NCBI GenBank assembly: GCA_037043455.1
Contig: JAWPHD010003074.1
Coordinates: 165,803-229,802 of the forward strand
Reading direction: 5' to 3'
From: Cyrtodaria siliqua
Lineage: Eukaryota; Mollusca; Bivalvia; Adapedonta; Hiatellidae
DNA length: 64,000 bases
The first letter of the stretch is position 1. Each line of letters starts with the position of its first letter. The notes below the pieces were generated by a model, which did no database searches, was not told the DNA's origin, and was given only the letters and a program-made list of their open reading frames with translations. Position numbers and translations under genes: made by a program. Shown here one piece after another: positions 1 to 13,800 of the stretch.

Positions 1-912
1 TTAGAAACATAATATTCATTGAGATTTAGTTCAGGTTTCAGTGGGTAACATTTTAATTGTTCGAATAATTGCATCTTGAATGTGAGGATCAAAGTGTTGT
101 AGTCAACGTTTGCTGTCTAATCTGTTTTCAGCCAGACAACAAAGAAGTTTGTTCTATCTCTCTTGAAATTGGGGAGGATTGTCAGCTGTTTTATGTTTGT
201 ATTGTCGTACATTTTGCTTCTTTTATTCCTTTGTTTGTTTTGATTACGTGTTTTTGGTTGACCGTATTATGTGAGTGCTACATGTTTTATACCCAATAGT
301 AAGGATTGCTGTAATGTACTATTGCATCTGAACATGACGTGCTTTAACCTACTGTCGATGATGAGGTCTGTCCAGTGTGTATGTAGTAAACATATTTAAA
401 TATAGAAACAGTTTTTTTTCTTCATTTTTTGTGTTTTCCTTTTATTTATGTTCTTAAAACAATAAAGATATATTAACAAAATGTTTGCATTTAGTATAGC
501 TAAAATGTATACTTGTTTTAGTTTTATTTTCTTCATAAAAGTTAAGTATAATGTATTATAGCTCTACTAAAGGAAAAGTAGTCGGCCACGGTCCTTAGTG
601 TATAAACGTGGGTTAAACTCCCAATCAGCATGTTAGCGGTAAATGAAGCTTTTCATACTTTTTCAATAAACATGCTTCAACATCGTTAAAATAGTTGTTG
701 ATGCGTTTGTGTTGCTGTTGGTATGTTGCGTATGTGTGTTGTGTTGAGTATTTGTTGTGTTGTGTATGTTCATTGTTGTTGTTGTGTTTTGTTGGAGGGG
801 GTTAGTAGCATCCTTGTATCAGTTGTACTGTTTTATAAATAACACTAGGGGACGTAAGAGGTATTATATTACCTCTAGGGAACATACTCAATACAACCGA
901 CTCTAATATTCT

Positions 913-960
<48 letters not shown>

Positions 961-1141
961 GCTTCCAAGGGATCCCTCTGTGAGTATTTATCAAAATATC
1001 AGCCTGCTGAAAATAACCACAGACAACATGTTGGTGTCACTAAATACGCAGGTGTACAGCTGACAAGCGGTTGTCGTATCTCTTTTATCGCATCCATGTC
1101 AGTTTACAACAGGTCTTCACCTGTAACTACAGATAACTGTC
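1..1141. other. intergenic DNA upstream of the mucin-like gene
   Basis: No coding region is supported here. Short open frames at 69-299 and 916-1146 lack conserved features, and the second is mostly a translated GT repeat. The stretch is AT-rich with TTG/TGT-rich low complexity around 700-800 and a GT dinucleotide run at about 917-958, some 250 bp before the start codon of the gene. Confidence 0.6.
917..958. repeat. (GT)n microsatellite
   Basis: An uninterrupted GT/TG dinucleotide run of about 42 bp. It lies in the presumed promoter region of the mucin-like gene and is likely to vary in length. Confidence 0.9.
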
Positions 1142-1142
1142 T

Positions 1143-1150
1143 TTAAAAAC
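1143..1150 (+). promoter_or_regulatory. possible TATA-like element of the mucin-like gene
   Basis: TTTAAAAA lies about 65 bp before the start codon at 1212. A start of transcription about 30 bp downstream, near 1175, would leave a short 5' UTR. This rests only on position and motif; no transcript evidence is available. Confidence 0.3.
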
Positions 1151-1211
1151 CCGAGTTGTCCGTCAAAAGTGTATAGTCGGATATCCGTTCTTCACCGAGC
1201 CAAGTGACAGA

Positions 1212-1275
1212 ATGTGGACTTTGAAATCATCGCTTGTTTTGTGTATGACACTTAGTGTGTTTGCTGCTGCCATGG
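1212..1275 (+). CDS. mucin-like gene exon 1: signal peptide
   Basis: The ATG at 1212 opens MWTLKSSLVLCMTLSVFAAA, a hydrophobic secretory signal with small residues suited to cleavage. The donor GTAAGA follows at 1276. One leftover base joins the first two bases of exon 2 to give Ala. No other in-frame ATG gives a signal peptide. Confidence 0.88.
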
Positions 1276-1822
1276 GTAAGATTTTCTTGAAATTCCTAGA
1301 AAAAATCTTGTCATACATAGGTCCAATGCCACAGTGTTGGTCTTGGTTATATTTCGATTTATTAAAGGTTTGACTGTAGAGAATTGCACAATTTATTTGT
1401 TCAATTCAATTCGTTCACCGCGTCTTGCGACCATTAAACGACTGAAATGAGTTATACTTCAATGCTGATTAAACCGTTTCTGAAGCATTTTTTCTTTTTT
1501 ACAGTTTTTTCTGTCAAAAAAATTTGAAATAAAACTAAACGGCATCACGGTTTAACGTCACAGGACGTAATTTGCGACGGGTTTGGATATTTTGGGTAAC
1601 TTAACAAAATAAAATCATGTTAATACTTTATATTATTAATTAAGGGAGTCGACTGTTAAAGGGAATATAGCGACACAGCCAAACCATTTTTATTGTTGAG
1701 AGTTCTGAAAAAATAAGGGTGAATGAATTATCAAAATCAGATGATAAACAATGAAGATATGATCATTTGAAGGTTCTGTTGAAAAGGATATGGCCATATA
1801 TGGAATATTTTTTAAATATCAA

Positions 1823-1861
<39 letters not shown>

Positions 1862-4800
1862 TATCAACATTGGGGGGGGGGGGGGGGGAGTGAACTGACC
1901 GCAACTGTATGAAAAATATACAAACTTAATGGCAATAATGCTTTATATGACCAATAAAGGACTTTCTTTGCTTTAAATGATATTTATCAATATTCTTTAT
2001 ATGGTAATTTGGAACTATGACGTCATAGTTCTCAAAATGGTGGCTCCCATATCTAATTTTGATAATACTTTCACCTTTTTCCGAGTTTTTCAGAACATTC
2101 AATAATAGAGCGTGTTTGGCTGTGTCGCTACATTCCCTTTAAGGTTAAATCCTTTAACCCCTTAACTGTTTTGTCTAAGAAGTATGCTGCATACACATTT
2201 TAATTCCGTAAACATACACAGGTATCACACATTATTGATTACGTTCCTCGTATCACTCTAATGGCTGTTTTCTTTTGGATACAGAAGAATATCTCCATCT
2301 ACCAAGATTTCAGAATTAATTTCGCAACCAACAAAAATACCAGTTTCATATTTAGAATTCAAAACGAAGATCGTGAAATAAAGAGCAGCATTTAAAACAT
2401 TACTTTAATCCCTGCTAATCCCTGCTTTTAGAAAATGGACGTTGCTCTTCTATTACTTGCTCATTCCGAAACGTTTTGTAGGGGTAAAATGGTCAAAACA
2501 CGTTAGACCTTTTTGTCAAAGTGCCAGTATGCCATAAAAACGGAACTTCTAAATTTCGCGAAAAGCCGTTATTCCAGCTTTAACCGATTCCCGTGTTGAT
2601 TTCCCGTGTTTATAATATAATGCATGTATGTGCCTATTAAATACAAGCGTTTCACCTACAGACAATCCTGAACAGTCTCAATCAAACTGAGACTGAAATA
2701 TTTCGTATGTGTCGTGCTCGGTCGTTTCCAAAGGTACATTATCATTCTCTTGAATACGGGTCAATCATTATTTGAGTTGGTTCATATAATATTCGAACGC
2801 ACTTGCCAAAACCCTTCAATCCGGTTTGTTGACGTTCAAACGTTTGCAACAATTAATAAGTGTGTATCCCGTCGCAATCTAGTCATGTAACGTTCAACCC
2901 TCAAAGACGTGATGTCATTGTATTTTATTTCAATAAATATGTGAGTAAAACTGTCAAAAACAATGAAATGCGTCAGAAACCGGTTAACCAATATTGAAAT
3001 GTTGACTTTTGCGACGGTATATGAGTCGTTTAGCGGTCGCAAGTCGTGTTTAGTGACGTTATATCAGTCGTTTAGCGGTCGCAAGTCGTGTTTAACTAAT
3101 GGCGACGGTATACCAGTCGTTTAGCGGTCGCAAGTCGTGTTTAACTAATGGCGACGGTATATCAGTTGTTTAGCGGTCGCAAATCGTGTTTAACTAATGT
3201 CGACGGTATACCAGTCGTTTAGCGGTCGCAAGTCGTGTTTAACTAATGGCGACGGAATATCAGTCGTTTAGCGGTCATAAGTCGTGTTTAACTAATGACT
3301 AATATACCGTCGCAAAATTCAAAAGTTCAATACAGTTAACCTTTTAATGTATAAACTCATTAAACTTACATGCAAACCCGACTATGACAACAACATTTTT
3401 TTGCCTGCATGGCTTTGACGTTTATAAAGAGTGCATATATGCAATAGTAATTTGCATATATTCCTCCAGTGGACAGCGGATTCGACCAGCCCTGTCTCTC
3501 GATGGTGTCATAAACCGATCGGTCCCGTATCCGAGTATATCTTTCATTCGAGTATGTTAAAACATCATAGGAATATATTCGGTAGTAAGAGTAGGGAACG
3601 GTTCCCGGTTCCCTTTGTATCTTTCCCCCTTCTCGGGGTCAGCACGAAACGATCTCAACAATGCGTTGATGAGCCGTTAATCAGAAATTTAATTCAATTC
3701 TAATTGTAAATTGGCATAAATCCAGTATTACAATGTGAGAATAAGCGGGTTCCTCGCAGTACTACACTGGGTGTTTAGTGTATTGTTCCTCGCAGTACTT
3801 CACTGGGTGTTTAGTGTATTGTTCCTCGCAGTACAACACTGGGTGTTTAGTGTATTGTTCCTCGCAGTACAACACTGGGTGTTTAGTGTATTGTTCCTCG
3901 CAACACAACACTGGGTGTTTAGTGTATTGTTCCTCGCAGTACAACACTGGGTGTTTAGTGTATTGTTCCTCGCAGTACTTCACTGGGTGTTTAGTGTATT
4001 GTTCCTCGCAGTACAACACTGGGTGTTTAGTGTATTGTTCCTCGCAGTACTACACTGGGTGTTTAGTGTATTGTTCCTCGCAGTACTACACTGGGTGTTT
4101 AGTGTATTGTTCCTCGCAGTACTTCACTGGGTGTTTAGTGTATTGTTCCTCGCAGTACTACACTGGGTGTTTAGTGTATTGTTCCTCGCAGTTCTACACT
4201 GGGTGTTTAGTGTATTGTTCCTCGCAGTACTTCACTGGGTGTTTAGTGTATTGTTCCTCGCAGTACTACACTGGGTGTTTAGTGTATTGTTCCTCGCAGT
4301 ACTACACTGGGTGTTTAGTGTATTGTTCCTCGCAGTACTACACTGGGTGTTTAGTGTATTGTTCCTCGCAGTACTACAATGGGTGTTTAGTGTATTGTTC
4401 CTCGCAGTACTACAATGGGTGTTTAGTGTATTGTTCCTCGCAGTACTACACTGGGTGTTTAGTGTATTGTTCCTCGCAGTACAACACTAGGTGTTTAGTG
4501 TATTGCTCCTCGCAGTACTACACTGGGTGTCTAGTGTACTGTTCCTCGCAGTACTACACTGGGTGTTTAGTGTATTGTTCCTCGCAGTACTACACTGGGT
4601 GTTTAGTGTACTGTTCCTCGCAGTACTACACTGGGTGTTTAGTGTATTGTTCCTCGCAGTACTACACTGGGTGTTTAGTATATTGTTCCTCGCAGTACTA
4701 CACTGGGTGTTTAGTGTATTGTTCCTCGCAGTTCTACACTGGGTGTTTAGTGTATTGTTCCTCGCAGTACTACACGGGGTGTTTAGTGTATTATTCCTCG

Positions 4801-7800
4801 CAATACTACACTGGGTATTTAGTGCACTGTTCCTCGCAGTACAACACTGGGTGTTTAGTGTATTGTTCCTCGCAGTACTACACTGGGTGTTTAGTGTATT
4901 GTTCCTCGCAGTACAACACTGGTAGTTTAGTGTATTGTTCCTCGCAGTACTACACTGGGTGTTTAGTGTATTGTTCCTCGCAGTACTACACGGGATGTTT
5001 AGTGTATTGTTCCTCGCAGTACTACGCTGGGTGTTTAGTGTATTGTTCCTCGCAGTACTACACTGGGTGTTTAGTGTATTGTTCCTCGCAGTACAACACT
5101 GGGTGTTTAGTTTATTGTTCCTCGCAGTACTACACTGGGTGTTTAGTGTATTGTTCCTCGCAGTACAACACTGGGTGTTTAGTGTATTGTTCCTCGCAGT
5201 ACTACACTGGGTGTTTAGTGTATTGTTCCTCGCAGTACTACACTGGGTGTTTAGTGTATTGTTCCTCGCAGTACAACACTTGGTGTTTAGTGTACTTTTC
5301 CTCGCAGTACTACACTGGGTGTTTAGTGTATTGTTCCTCGCAGTACAACACTGGGTGTTTAGTGTATTGTTTCTCGCAGTACTACACTGGGTGTTTAGTG
5401 TATTGTTCCTCGCAGTACTTCACTGGGTGTTTAGTGTATTGTTCCTCGTAGTACAACACTGGGTGTTTAGTTTATTGTTCCTCGCAGTACAACACTGGGT
5501 GTTTAGTGTATTGTTCCTCGCAGTACAACACTGGGTGTTTAGTGTATTGTTCCTCGCAGTTCTACACTGGGTGTTTAGTGTATTGTTCCTCGCAGTACAA
5601 CACTGGGTGTTTAGTGTATTGTTCCTCGCAGTACTACACTGGGTGTTTAGTGTATTGTTCCTCGCAGTACTACACTGGGTGTTTAGTGTATTGTTCCTCG
5701 CAGTACTACACGGGGTGTTTAGTGTATTGTTCCTCGCAGTACTACGCTGGGTGTTTAGTGTATTGTTCCTCGCAGTACTACACTGGGTGTTTAGTGTATT
5801 GTTCCTCGCAGTACTACACTGGGTGTTTAGTGTACTGTTCCTCGCAGTACTACACTGGGTGTTTAGTGTATTGTTCCTCGCAGTACTACACTGGGTGTTT
5901 AGTGTACTGTTCCTCGCAGTACTACACGGGGTGTTTAGTAAACTAGAACTAGGTTTTAAGTCTCATTTGGAGGATTTAATTTTTTGATAATTAATCAAAA
6001 TTCGATTCTGAATGGGACAAAAACTTCAAATCCCTGAATTACTAAGCCGAAGCTCTAACCATTACACCACTGCCTCACCTGTGAGGGATTCCCCACAAGT
6101 GAGGGATTACAATGATGCCATTTGTTGAGGTTTTTTAAATCGTTAATACATGGATTATTTTGTCTTCAGCGGTTAGCACACCGGACTGGACAACATACCA
6201 GCCAATGAGTCAGTGTACAGATGTTGACGAGCACGGGTGCTACACGTGCAAAATGTGCATGACAAAATGTAAGTGTATATAGTTATATTACTATATCTCA
6301 TGGCAGTTACACCTGTTACACGTGCAAAATGTTCATGGCCAAATGTAAGTGTATATAGTATATATCATTTCTTTGCAAAATGTGCATGACAAAACATACG
6401 TGTACATGTGCACATAGTTATATTCCTCTTTCTCATGACTGTTACACGTGCAAAATGTGCATGACATAACATACGTGCACATGTGCACATAGTGATATTC
6501 CTATTTATCATGACTGTTACACGTGCAAAATGTGCATGACATAACATACGTGCACATGTGCACATAGTGATATTCCTATTTATCATGACTGTTACACGTG
6601 CAAAATGTGCATGACATAACATACGTGCACATGTGCACATAGTGATATTCCTATTTCTCATGACTGTTACACGTGCAAAATGTGCATGATAACATGTAAG
6701 TGTAATATATTGGTATATTCCTAATTCGCATGACAGTTGCGCCTGAAATAGTTGCACGTGCAAGATGTTTATGGCAAAACGGCTAGTTTACACAGATACG
6801 CTGCATGCATATTTTACATGGAATAAACTTTAATGCAAACGAGTCATGCATGAGTGCCTTTGTCCATAAATCTACTCATTTCACATGTGATATGCATATC
6901 ACAATTATTTTTACGTGTTGATGAACAAGTTTGAACAAGCTTATTTTTAAAAATACCAATATACTAAAACAGACCACGAGGATATTATAACATGTTTATA
7001 TTCAACTTATATTTCTCAGTGTTACACGTGTGAAACATTGGCATGGCAAATTGTTGCAGGTAAATTGCATTTATATAGATTTAACATTGACGATTCAGCC
7101 ACAGTGTTCTAAACCATTGTAGGTTAATTATAATACCTATTTTAAAAATAATTACGATAACGTTGCTCTGATTATCAACGAAAATTCATTTTAGCCACAA
7201 AGCCGGGCGATATGTGCAGCCCGCCGCCATCTTCACAACCACCCGCACAGAGTGTTAAAATAGTTACACAACCATGTGACTGCGGCCTGCAAACAACCAC
7301 GACCACGGACCAACCTACTTTAACTACCACAACAACAGTCCCGACCACGACTACGACTGCAAACCCCAAACCAACGACTACAACAACACCCAAACCAACA
7401 ACAACTAAAACCCAACCAACAACAACTACCACTCAACCAACAACAACAACAACAACAACTACCACCCAACCGACAACAACTTCCACTCAACCGACAACAA
7501 CTACCACTCAACCAAAAACTACAACCTCAATATCCACTACCACAACTATGAGAACAACAACCAAACAGGCTTCAAGTGTGAGCCATAGCAGTAACCAGTC
7601 TGCCACAAATGCTAATGGTAAAAGCGGCAACCAGTCCAGCAGTAACTCCCAGACGGCAAATCAAGGTCCGACACAGAACAACTCGTCCTATAATTGGCAG
7701 GCTGGCCCTCTCATAGAGACAGAAACCACTACAACCATCACCACAGAAGACGACAAGGAAACCACTGTTGTTACAACCATAACCAAAACTGACGGAGTAG

Positions 7801-10800
7801 AGACCAACAGAACAATTGAAACAACAGTGACACAACATGGAAAGCAACTAGATCATACTGTGAAAGTCATTGAAGGCAACACAACAGGTGGCGGCTGGCA
7901 CGGTGGATCTAACAGTTCATCGTCAACGACTGGCGGACACAATTCGTCGTCTTCGACATCTTCCCAGTCTGGGTCACAATCTGGTTCCCAAACAAACTCA
8001 ACTTCGGTTACATCAGGGCATAATGGTTCCCATCAAGGAGGTCAAAACTCTGGTTCAAGTTCCAATTCAACATCCAACCAAGGACACAACCAAAACTCAA
8101 CTTCCGGCAGTTATCACAGTGGCTCTACCTCTTCGCCCAGTCATAACGGATCCACCTCAAACTCGTCAATTTCAGTAACCCATGGTACAAACGGCTCTTC
8201 TACCGGCGGAAACGGAAGTAGTTCTAGTTCATCAACTACATCTAGTACGTCATCATCAACGCAAACCGGGAAACAGGCTTCAAATAATACCTCCGGATCA
8301 TCGTCAGGTACCTCTTCGTCTGGAAGTAGCATCCATTTAGCGTCACCTTCAGCATATCCACAGCCTATGCCTACAACCTACAAACCTACAACTACTAGCA
8401 AACCGACTACGACAACTGACAAGCCGACAACTACGACCACACCCATACCTACCACAGCAACACACAAACCGACCACAACAACCGACAAACTAACCACAAC
8501 CACCCCAATACCGACCACAACACACAAACTGACAACAACCACAAACAAACCGACCACAACCACACCAGTACCGACCACAACAACATACAAACCGACAACA
8601 ACAACACATAAACCCACCACAACCACCCTAAAACCGACCACAACAACACACAAACCGACAACAACAACAACACATAAACCAACCACGACTACCAATAAAC
8701 CTACCACAACAACACACACACAGACCACAACGACCCCCATACAGACAAACACCACACCAAAGCATCATCACTCAGCCGGTTCTCACACGCATGGCAGTGG
8801 GTCTAGTACAAACTCTAGCACGAGCTCAACTTCTCACCATAGCGGGTCCCATTCCCAAGCTTCTAACACAACCAACCAGGCCGGGCAAAAGAACAGCTCA
8901 TCATCAACAACTAGTACCCATTCTAGTTCTCAGAACACTGGTTCCAAATCTGGATCACAAACTGGCTCTACATCTAACAATACAAGTTCTTCGTCACAAC
9001 AGAGTGGAAGTGGAAGGTAAATTTACTAATTTAATATACTGTTTCAAGGCGCATGTCCCGTTTCACGCAGACGCTGTGGAGCAGTCTACCAAACTGAATT
9101 TAATTCGTACATGTCTATGATCACAGTTTAGAATTAAAAGAGTGATATGTACAGGATAGAGGCAATGAATAAAAATCGTCACCGTTAAGAAACCAAATGG
9201 GAGGGAGCGTAGCATTCTAGGCAAATATACATACTCAGGATATGCCTTTCATATGCTGTCTCGATCACATGATGTAGGTTGGTTATTAGGCTGTATATGA
9301 TGATATATCGATTTGTTCTGGTTGTTCACAGACCACTCACTTCTTCCTGGGTAGGGCCAGTACTGTATACATGTACCTCCCGTCGTCTTTAACATGTTGT
9401 AGGGAAAAAAATATCACTTGAATATCATAGTGTTCGGACAATTAAATACGTCTGTAGCGTTTGCTTTCAAAAGGAATACTGATCAAACACTGAAAATACC
9501 TATAGGTATAATGTCGTATAGTGTGTAAACCTCTCAACATTATGTCCAACATAATATACCTATGCTTTTTATATATAAGCAATGAACTGTTTGCTCGAAA
9601 TCCTTGACATTTTCAATGCTTAAAAGAAAATATTCATGAGAGATTTAGCCCTATTAAAACCAATTCCGCATATTTTATATTACACGCGCCAAGTGCACTT
9701 ATTAGGATAACCACTGTCTACAGTCGTAGCATTTTTATGGGAGGAAGTTATCCAGCTGGCTTGCGGAACGTCGGTGGTTCTACCCAGGTGCCCGCCTGTG
9801 AACGCAAAATTGCCCGGAGCGTCACCTGGGGTCTTCCTGATGGCAGCTGGAAAGTCGCCATATGATCTTAGCTGTTGGTGCGACTATAAAATCCAATTCA
9901 ATTCAATTTATTACACTCATAACGTATTTATGCCCGCCGATACTCTGTATTTGTTGACAGCTTTTCTTAAACTTGCAGCCATTCAAATGCGTCAATGACT
10001 CAACCCACCACTCCAAAAATGACACCAAGAATGACACAGCCGACGACTCCAAGAATGACCCAGCCAACAACACCAAGAATGACACGGCCGACGACTCCAA
10101 AAATGACCCAGCCAACAACACCAAGGATGACAAAGGTAATAAGAAGCCATAATATTATGAAACTTTAATAACTCTACTGTATCATATGCAATCGTACGTA
10201 GTCACCCAATCCCGTCATTCTTCGGCAACAGGACTAACTCTACTGTATCATATGCAATCGTACGTAGTCACCCAATCCCGTCATTCTTCGGCAACAGGAT
10301 AGAAAATAGTACATTTTGGCGATATAAACACTATGGACGTTAGCCATTGCGTGTTGATGTATGCTTTGTGTTGCATTAACAAAATTTGTGTTGCATTAAC
10401 AAAACAGATGAAGGCTATATCAACGATTTCATGTAATAGACGTATCGGCTAAATGGCATTGCAAAACGTTGAGAATACGTTGGATTTTGACTGCAAATGC
10501 CTTTTGGTGGGAATCTAATGTGCCGTGCACTAGTTCTTCTAATTCTTCCTCAGTTGATAAATGAAAATGTTGCCCGTCCTCTATTGTTAAAGGGGTTGAT
10601 GCACTATTTTCATTTAAACGGGGCTCTGAAAAACTTGAAAAAAGCTGGAAAAAATATCAAGATGCCATGAAAAATCAATTAGATATGACCTATTAAAAAT
10701 GTGCAAAGAAAATAAATGAAGGTGGCCATCTTGGAACGACGACGTCATCGCGCCTTTTTACCATATATTGCATATTGACAAAATACATTTTAAAGCAAAG

Positions 10801-13800
10801 AAAATAAGCGCAAATTGATTAAAAATAAATATATACAGATGTAAAATGTATAAAGTGTATGTTGATTTTTCATTTGCAATGATGTTCTTTACTTTAAAAG
10901 ACATTCTGTCAATATATGGTAAAAAAGGCACAATGACGTCATCGTACCAAGATGGCCGCCTCCATTTATGTTTCTTTGCAGATTTTCAATAGGTCATATC
11001 TCCTTTATGTTTCGTGCCATTTTGATAATTCTTTCATCTTTTTTTCAAGTTGTTCAGAGCCCTTTAAAACAAACTTGTTTGTAAATAACCCCTTTAGTGT
11101 GTATTCTATGTCACTGAGCTCCTATGGTAAATAACTGACATTGGTAATAAAGAGCTTGAATGATGTGGAAGATACTATTGACTTAGCACGAGAACTATTC
11201 GCCCGAAAGAGAACTACTGACTCGCAAGTCCAGTTTAAACCGGATTGTACACGTTTTCAAGTCAGTAATTCATACTAATGACTTCCACGTGACTGCTATT
11301 CAGCCAATAAAAACTACATATATAAAATGATATATTATAATAAAAAATGTTCACCCTTCGAAATTTGATAATCACCCTCGGTGAGCATTCTTACTATCAC
11401 CCTCTTATGAATGTGATATTTATATATTTAATGAGTGTGCAACGATAAAAATAGTTTTCTGAATTGTTGATGGCAATGGATAAAACACATGTAACATTTA
11501 AGATAATTTAGAATTTCGTTTTAGTCAAGTGGTAGAAGGCTTGCGTGACCCCGTGGATAGCACGGTGGATATTAAATCCACAGAACCAGAGTTAAAGCCT
11601 CACTTGCTCTACTAATTTTCGTCGGTGTGTTCCTGGACAAGAAACTTTGCATAAGCCTCGTCTATCTGATGCGGACAAAAATTGGGTGGTCCCGTGTATT
11701 GGAGTCTGTCCCCCGAGCATGTTAAAGAACCCTAGGAATATATTCGTTAGCAAGAGGAGGACATGTTCCCGGATTCCTATGCATAAATATCCTATACTGT
11801 GTTGATTAGACGTTAAACAACATTCAGTTTATTTCTATTCGGGAGACATAAACGTTATTATCACATAACTCACGGTGTTGGAGTGGAATAACACCATTCT
11901 ATATTTGCCATATACAACTAGTTCTATAAGTATACAAATACTCCTAGTATGCGCTGTCAATAAATCGATAATGCCTATGATCCAATTCCCAGGGTTTATG
12001 TCGAATTCGCGTGTTAAAGCGACAGGCAAAATGCCATAAAAGTCGATATGTGAGTTATGTGATAAATAGAACATAAAATTCGTTCTCATTCATTATGAAT
12101 TTATTAAACTCGTTAGCATACATGATATAATGCTCGGCAAGAGCCTCGCATTATATCATTTTGCCAACTCGTTTAATAAATTCAATATTGAATGAGTACT
12201 CATGTAAGATCCTCTATTTATTTCATTGAAAAATATCAATCTATTAATGATATTAAATTGTCAATTTCTTCATTAAAGCCAACAACGCCAAAATTAACAA
12301 AGCCCACAACGCCGCAAGGCACACGGACGACGTCGCCGTCACACGTAACAACGACAGCCAGTGGCCCGACCACAACTTGGGATGGTAAGTGTAATGTCCC
12401 GACTGTTGTTAATTTATATTAAATGAACACAGATCAATCTTGCTGGTAACTGGTAATGATCTTAAAAGAGAAAAGAACTGACGTGAAGAACTAAAATGTT
12501 CGAAGTTAGCCTTCTTTAATACAAGTGTCCATACATGCACTTGACGGAGGGACAAATATTAATTTACATTTTAACTGGTTTGCTAGACCCCAAATATGTC
12601 TTATATTCCTTTAATGATATCTTAAATTTCTGTCTGTCTTGAACTAACATTTACGACAATCTTTCCTAGCAGAAATGCGATCTTTGACTTAAACGTTGAA
12701 GTGCATTAATTAACTAAAGTTAGTATGGTCCGTATCTATCAAACATATTCTTTTTGTAATAATTTCATGTCTTAAAGGGACATATTGCAATTTTTTTTAA
12801 AATTAACATCTCTGTTAAATAAGTCAGTAACATTTTAACTTTAAAGGGACACGCGGTAATCTTCAAATATTTATCAGGAATTAACAGCATTATAATTTTA
12901 TTTCGATTTATTAATAAAGTATTATTTTGTCTTTTATCCTGCTTGCATATAATGAAATAAAATCTTCCTATTATGCCTTGAACAAATGCAGTGTACGTGA
13001 GACCCTGCGAGATTTAAAAATCAATATCGCCTATGTCTCTTTAAATGGACACACGCAGTCCGTAGAGCTTAAAGGGAATGTAGCGCCACAGCCAAACCAT
13101 ATTTATAATTGAGAGTTCTGAAAAAATTGAATAAAGGTGAAAGAATTATCAAAATCGGATGATAAACAAAGAAGATATGATCATTCGAAGTTTCTGTTGA
13201 AACGGATATGGAAGCGGCCATTTCGAGAGCTATGACATCACGGTTCTAAATGACCATATATGGAATATTTATAAATATGAAAATTTACTGATTTATAGGG
13301 AAAAATGACAGCAACTGTATGAAAAGTATGTAATACTTAATGGCAATAATGCTTTATATGACCAGTAAAAAAAATGTGTTCATTTGCAGTGATTTTCTTC
13401 ATTTTAAATGATATTTATCAATATTCCATATATGGTAATATGGAACTATGACGTCATAGTTCTAAAAATGGCGGCTCCCATATTCGTTTTGGAACAACCT
13501 TTAAATGATCATATCTTTTGTGTTTATCATCCAATTTTGATAATTCTTTCACATTTTTTCAAGTTTTTCAGAACTCTCAATAATAGTTATTGTTTGGCTG
13601 TGTCGCTACATTCCCTTTAATATATACTGAAAGGAAAAAGAAACTCATACTCAAAAAATTTCCCGTACTACTCTATTACATACACCTAATTCCACGTAAT
13701 ATTCCAGATATACCTCAACGTGTTTTTTTACAAAAAGGGGCTACAACTAATTACAGAAAGAACAACTCTCTAATGCAGTAGACCTTTTAATCAAAGTATG

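Larger units (their letters stand above)
1276..6169 (+). other. intron 1 of the mucin-like gene
   Basis: This intron of about 4.9 kb holds a MITE (1656-2142) with poly-G tracts, a 49-bp tandem array inside an inverted repeat (2982-3341), SINE-like sequence (about 3475-3700), the 36-bp minisatellite (3750-5940) and a tRNA-like SINE head (about 6010-6085). I see no further exon in it. Confidence 0.7.

Noticed and set aside
3735..5987. Long open frames (up to 557 codons) reading YCSSQYYTGCLV or VFSVLFLAVLHW repeats
   Set aside because: They arise from a 36-bp tandem repeat, where any stop-free frame stays open. They lie in an intron of a well-supported gene, and the copy differences are not biased to synonymous changes.
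6365..6763. Minus-strand open frame of 132 codons
   Set aside because: It is the reverse of the 75-bp array derived from exon 2; the sense strand explains the sequence.
7020..7059. A possible extra exon between exons 2 and 3
   Set aside because: It has AG and GT borders, but it would bring in a TGA and break the phase into exon 3. Kept only as a relic.
8378..8755. Minus-strand Val-rich frames opposite the mucin exon
   Set aside because: They are shadows of ACA/ACC-rich Thr codons on the plus strand.
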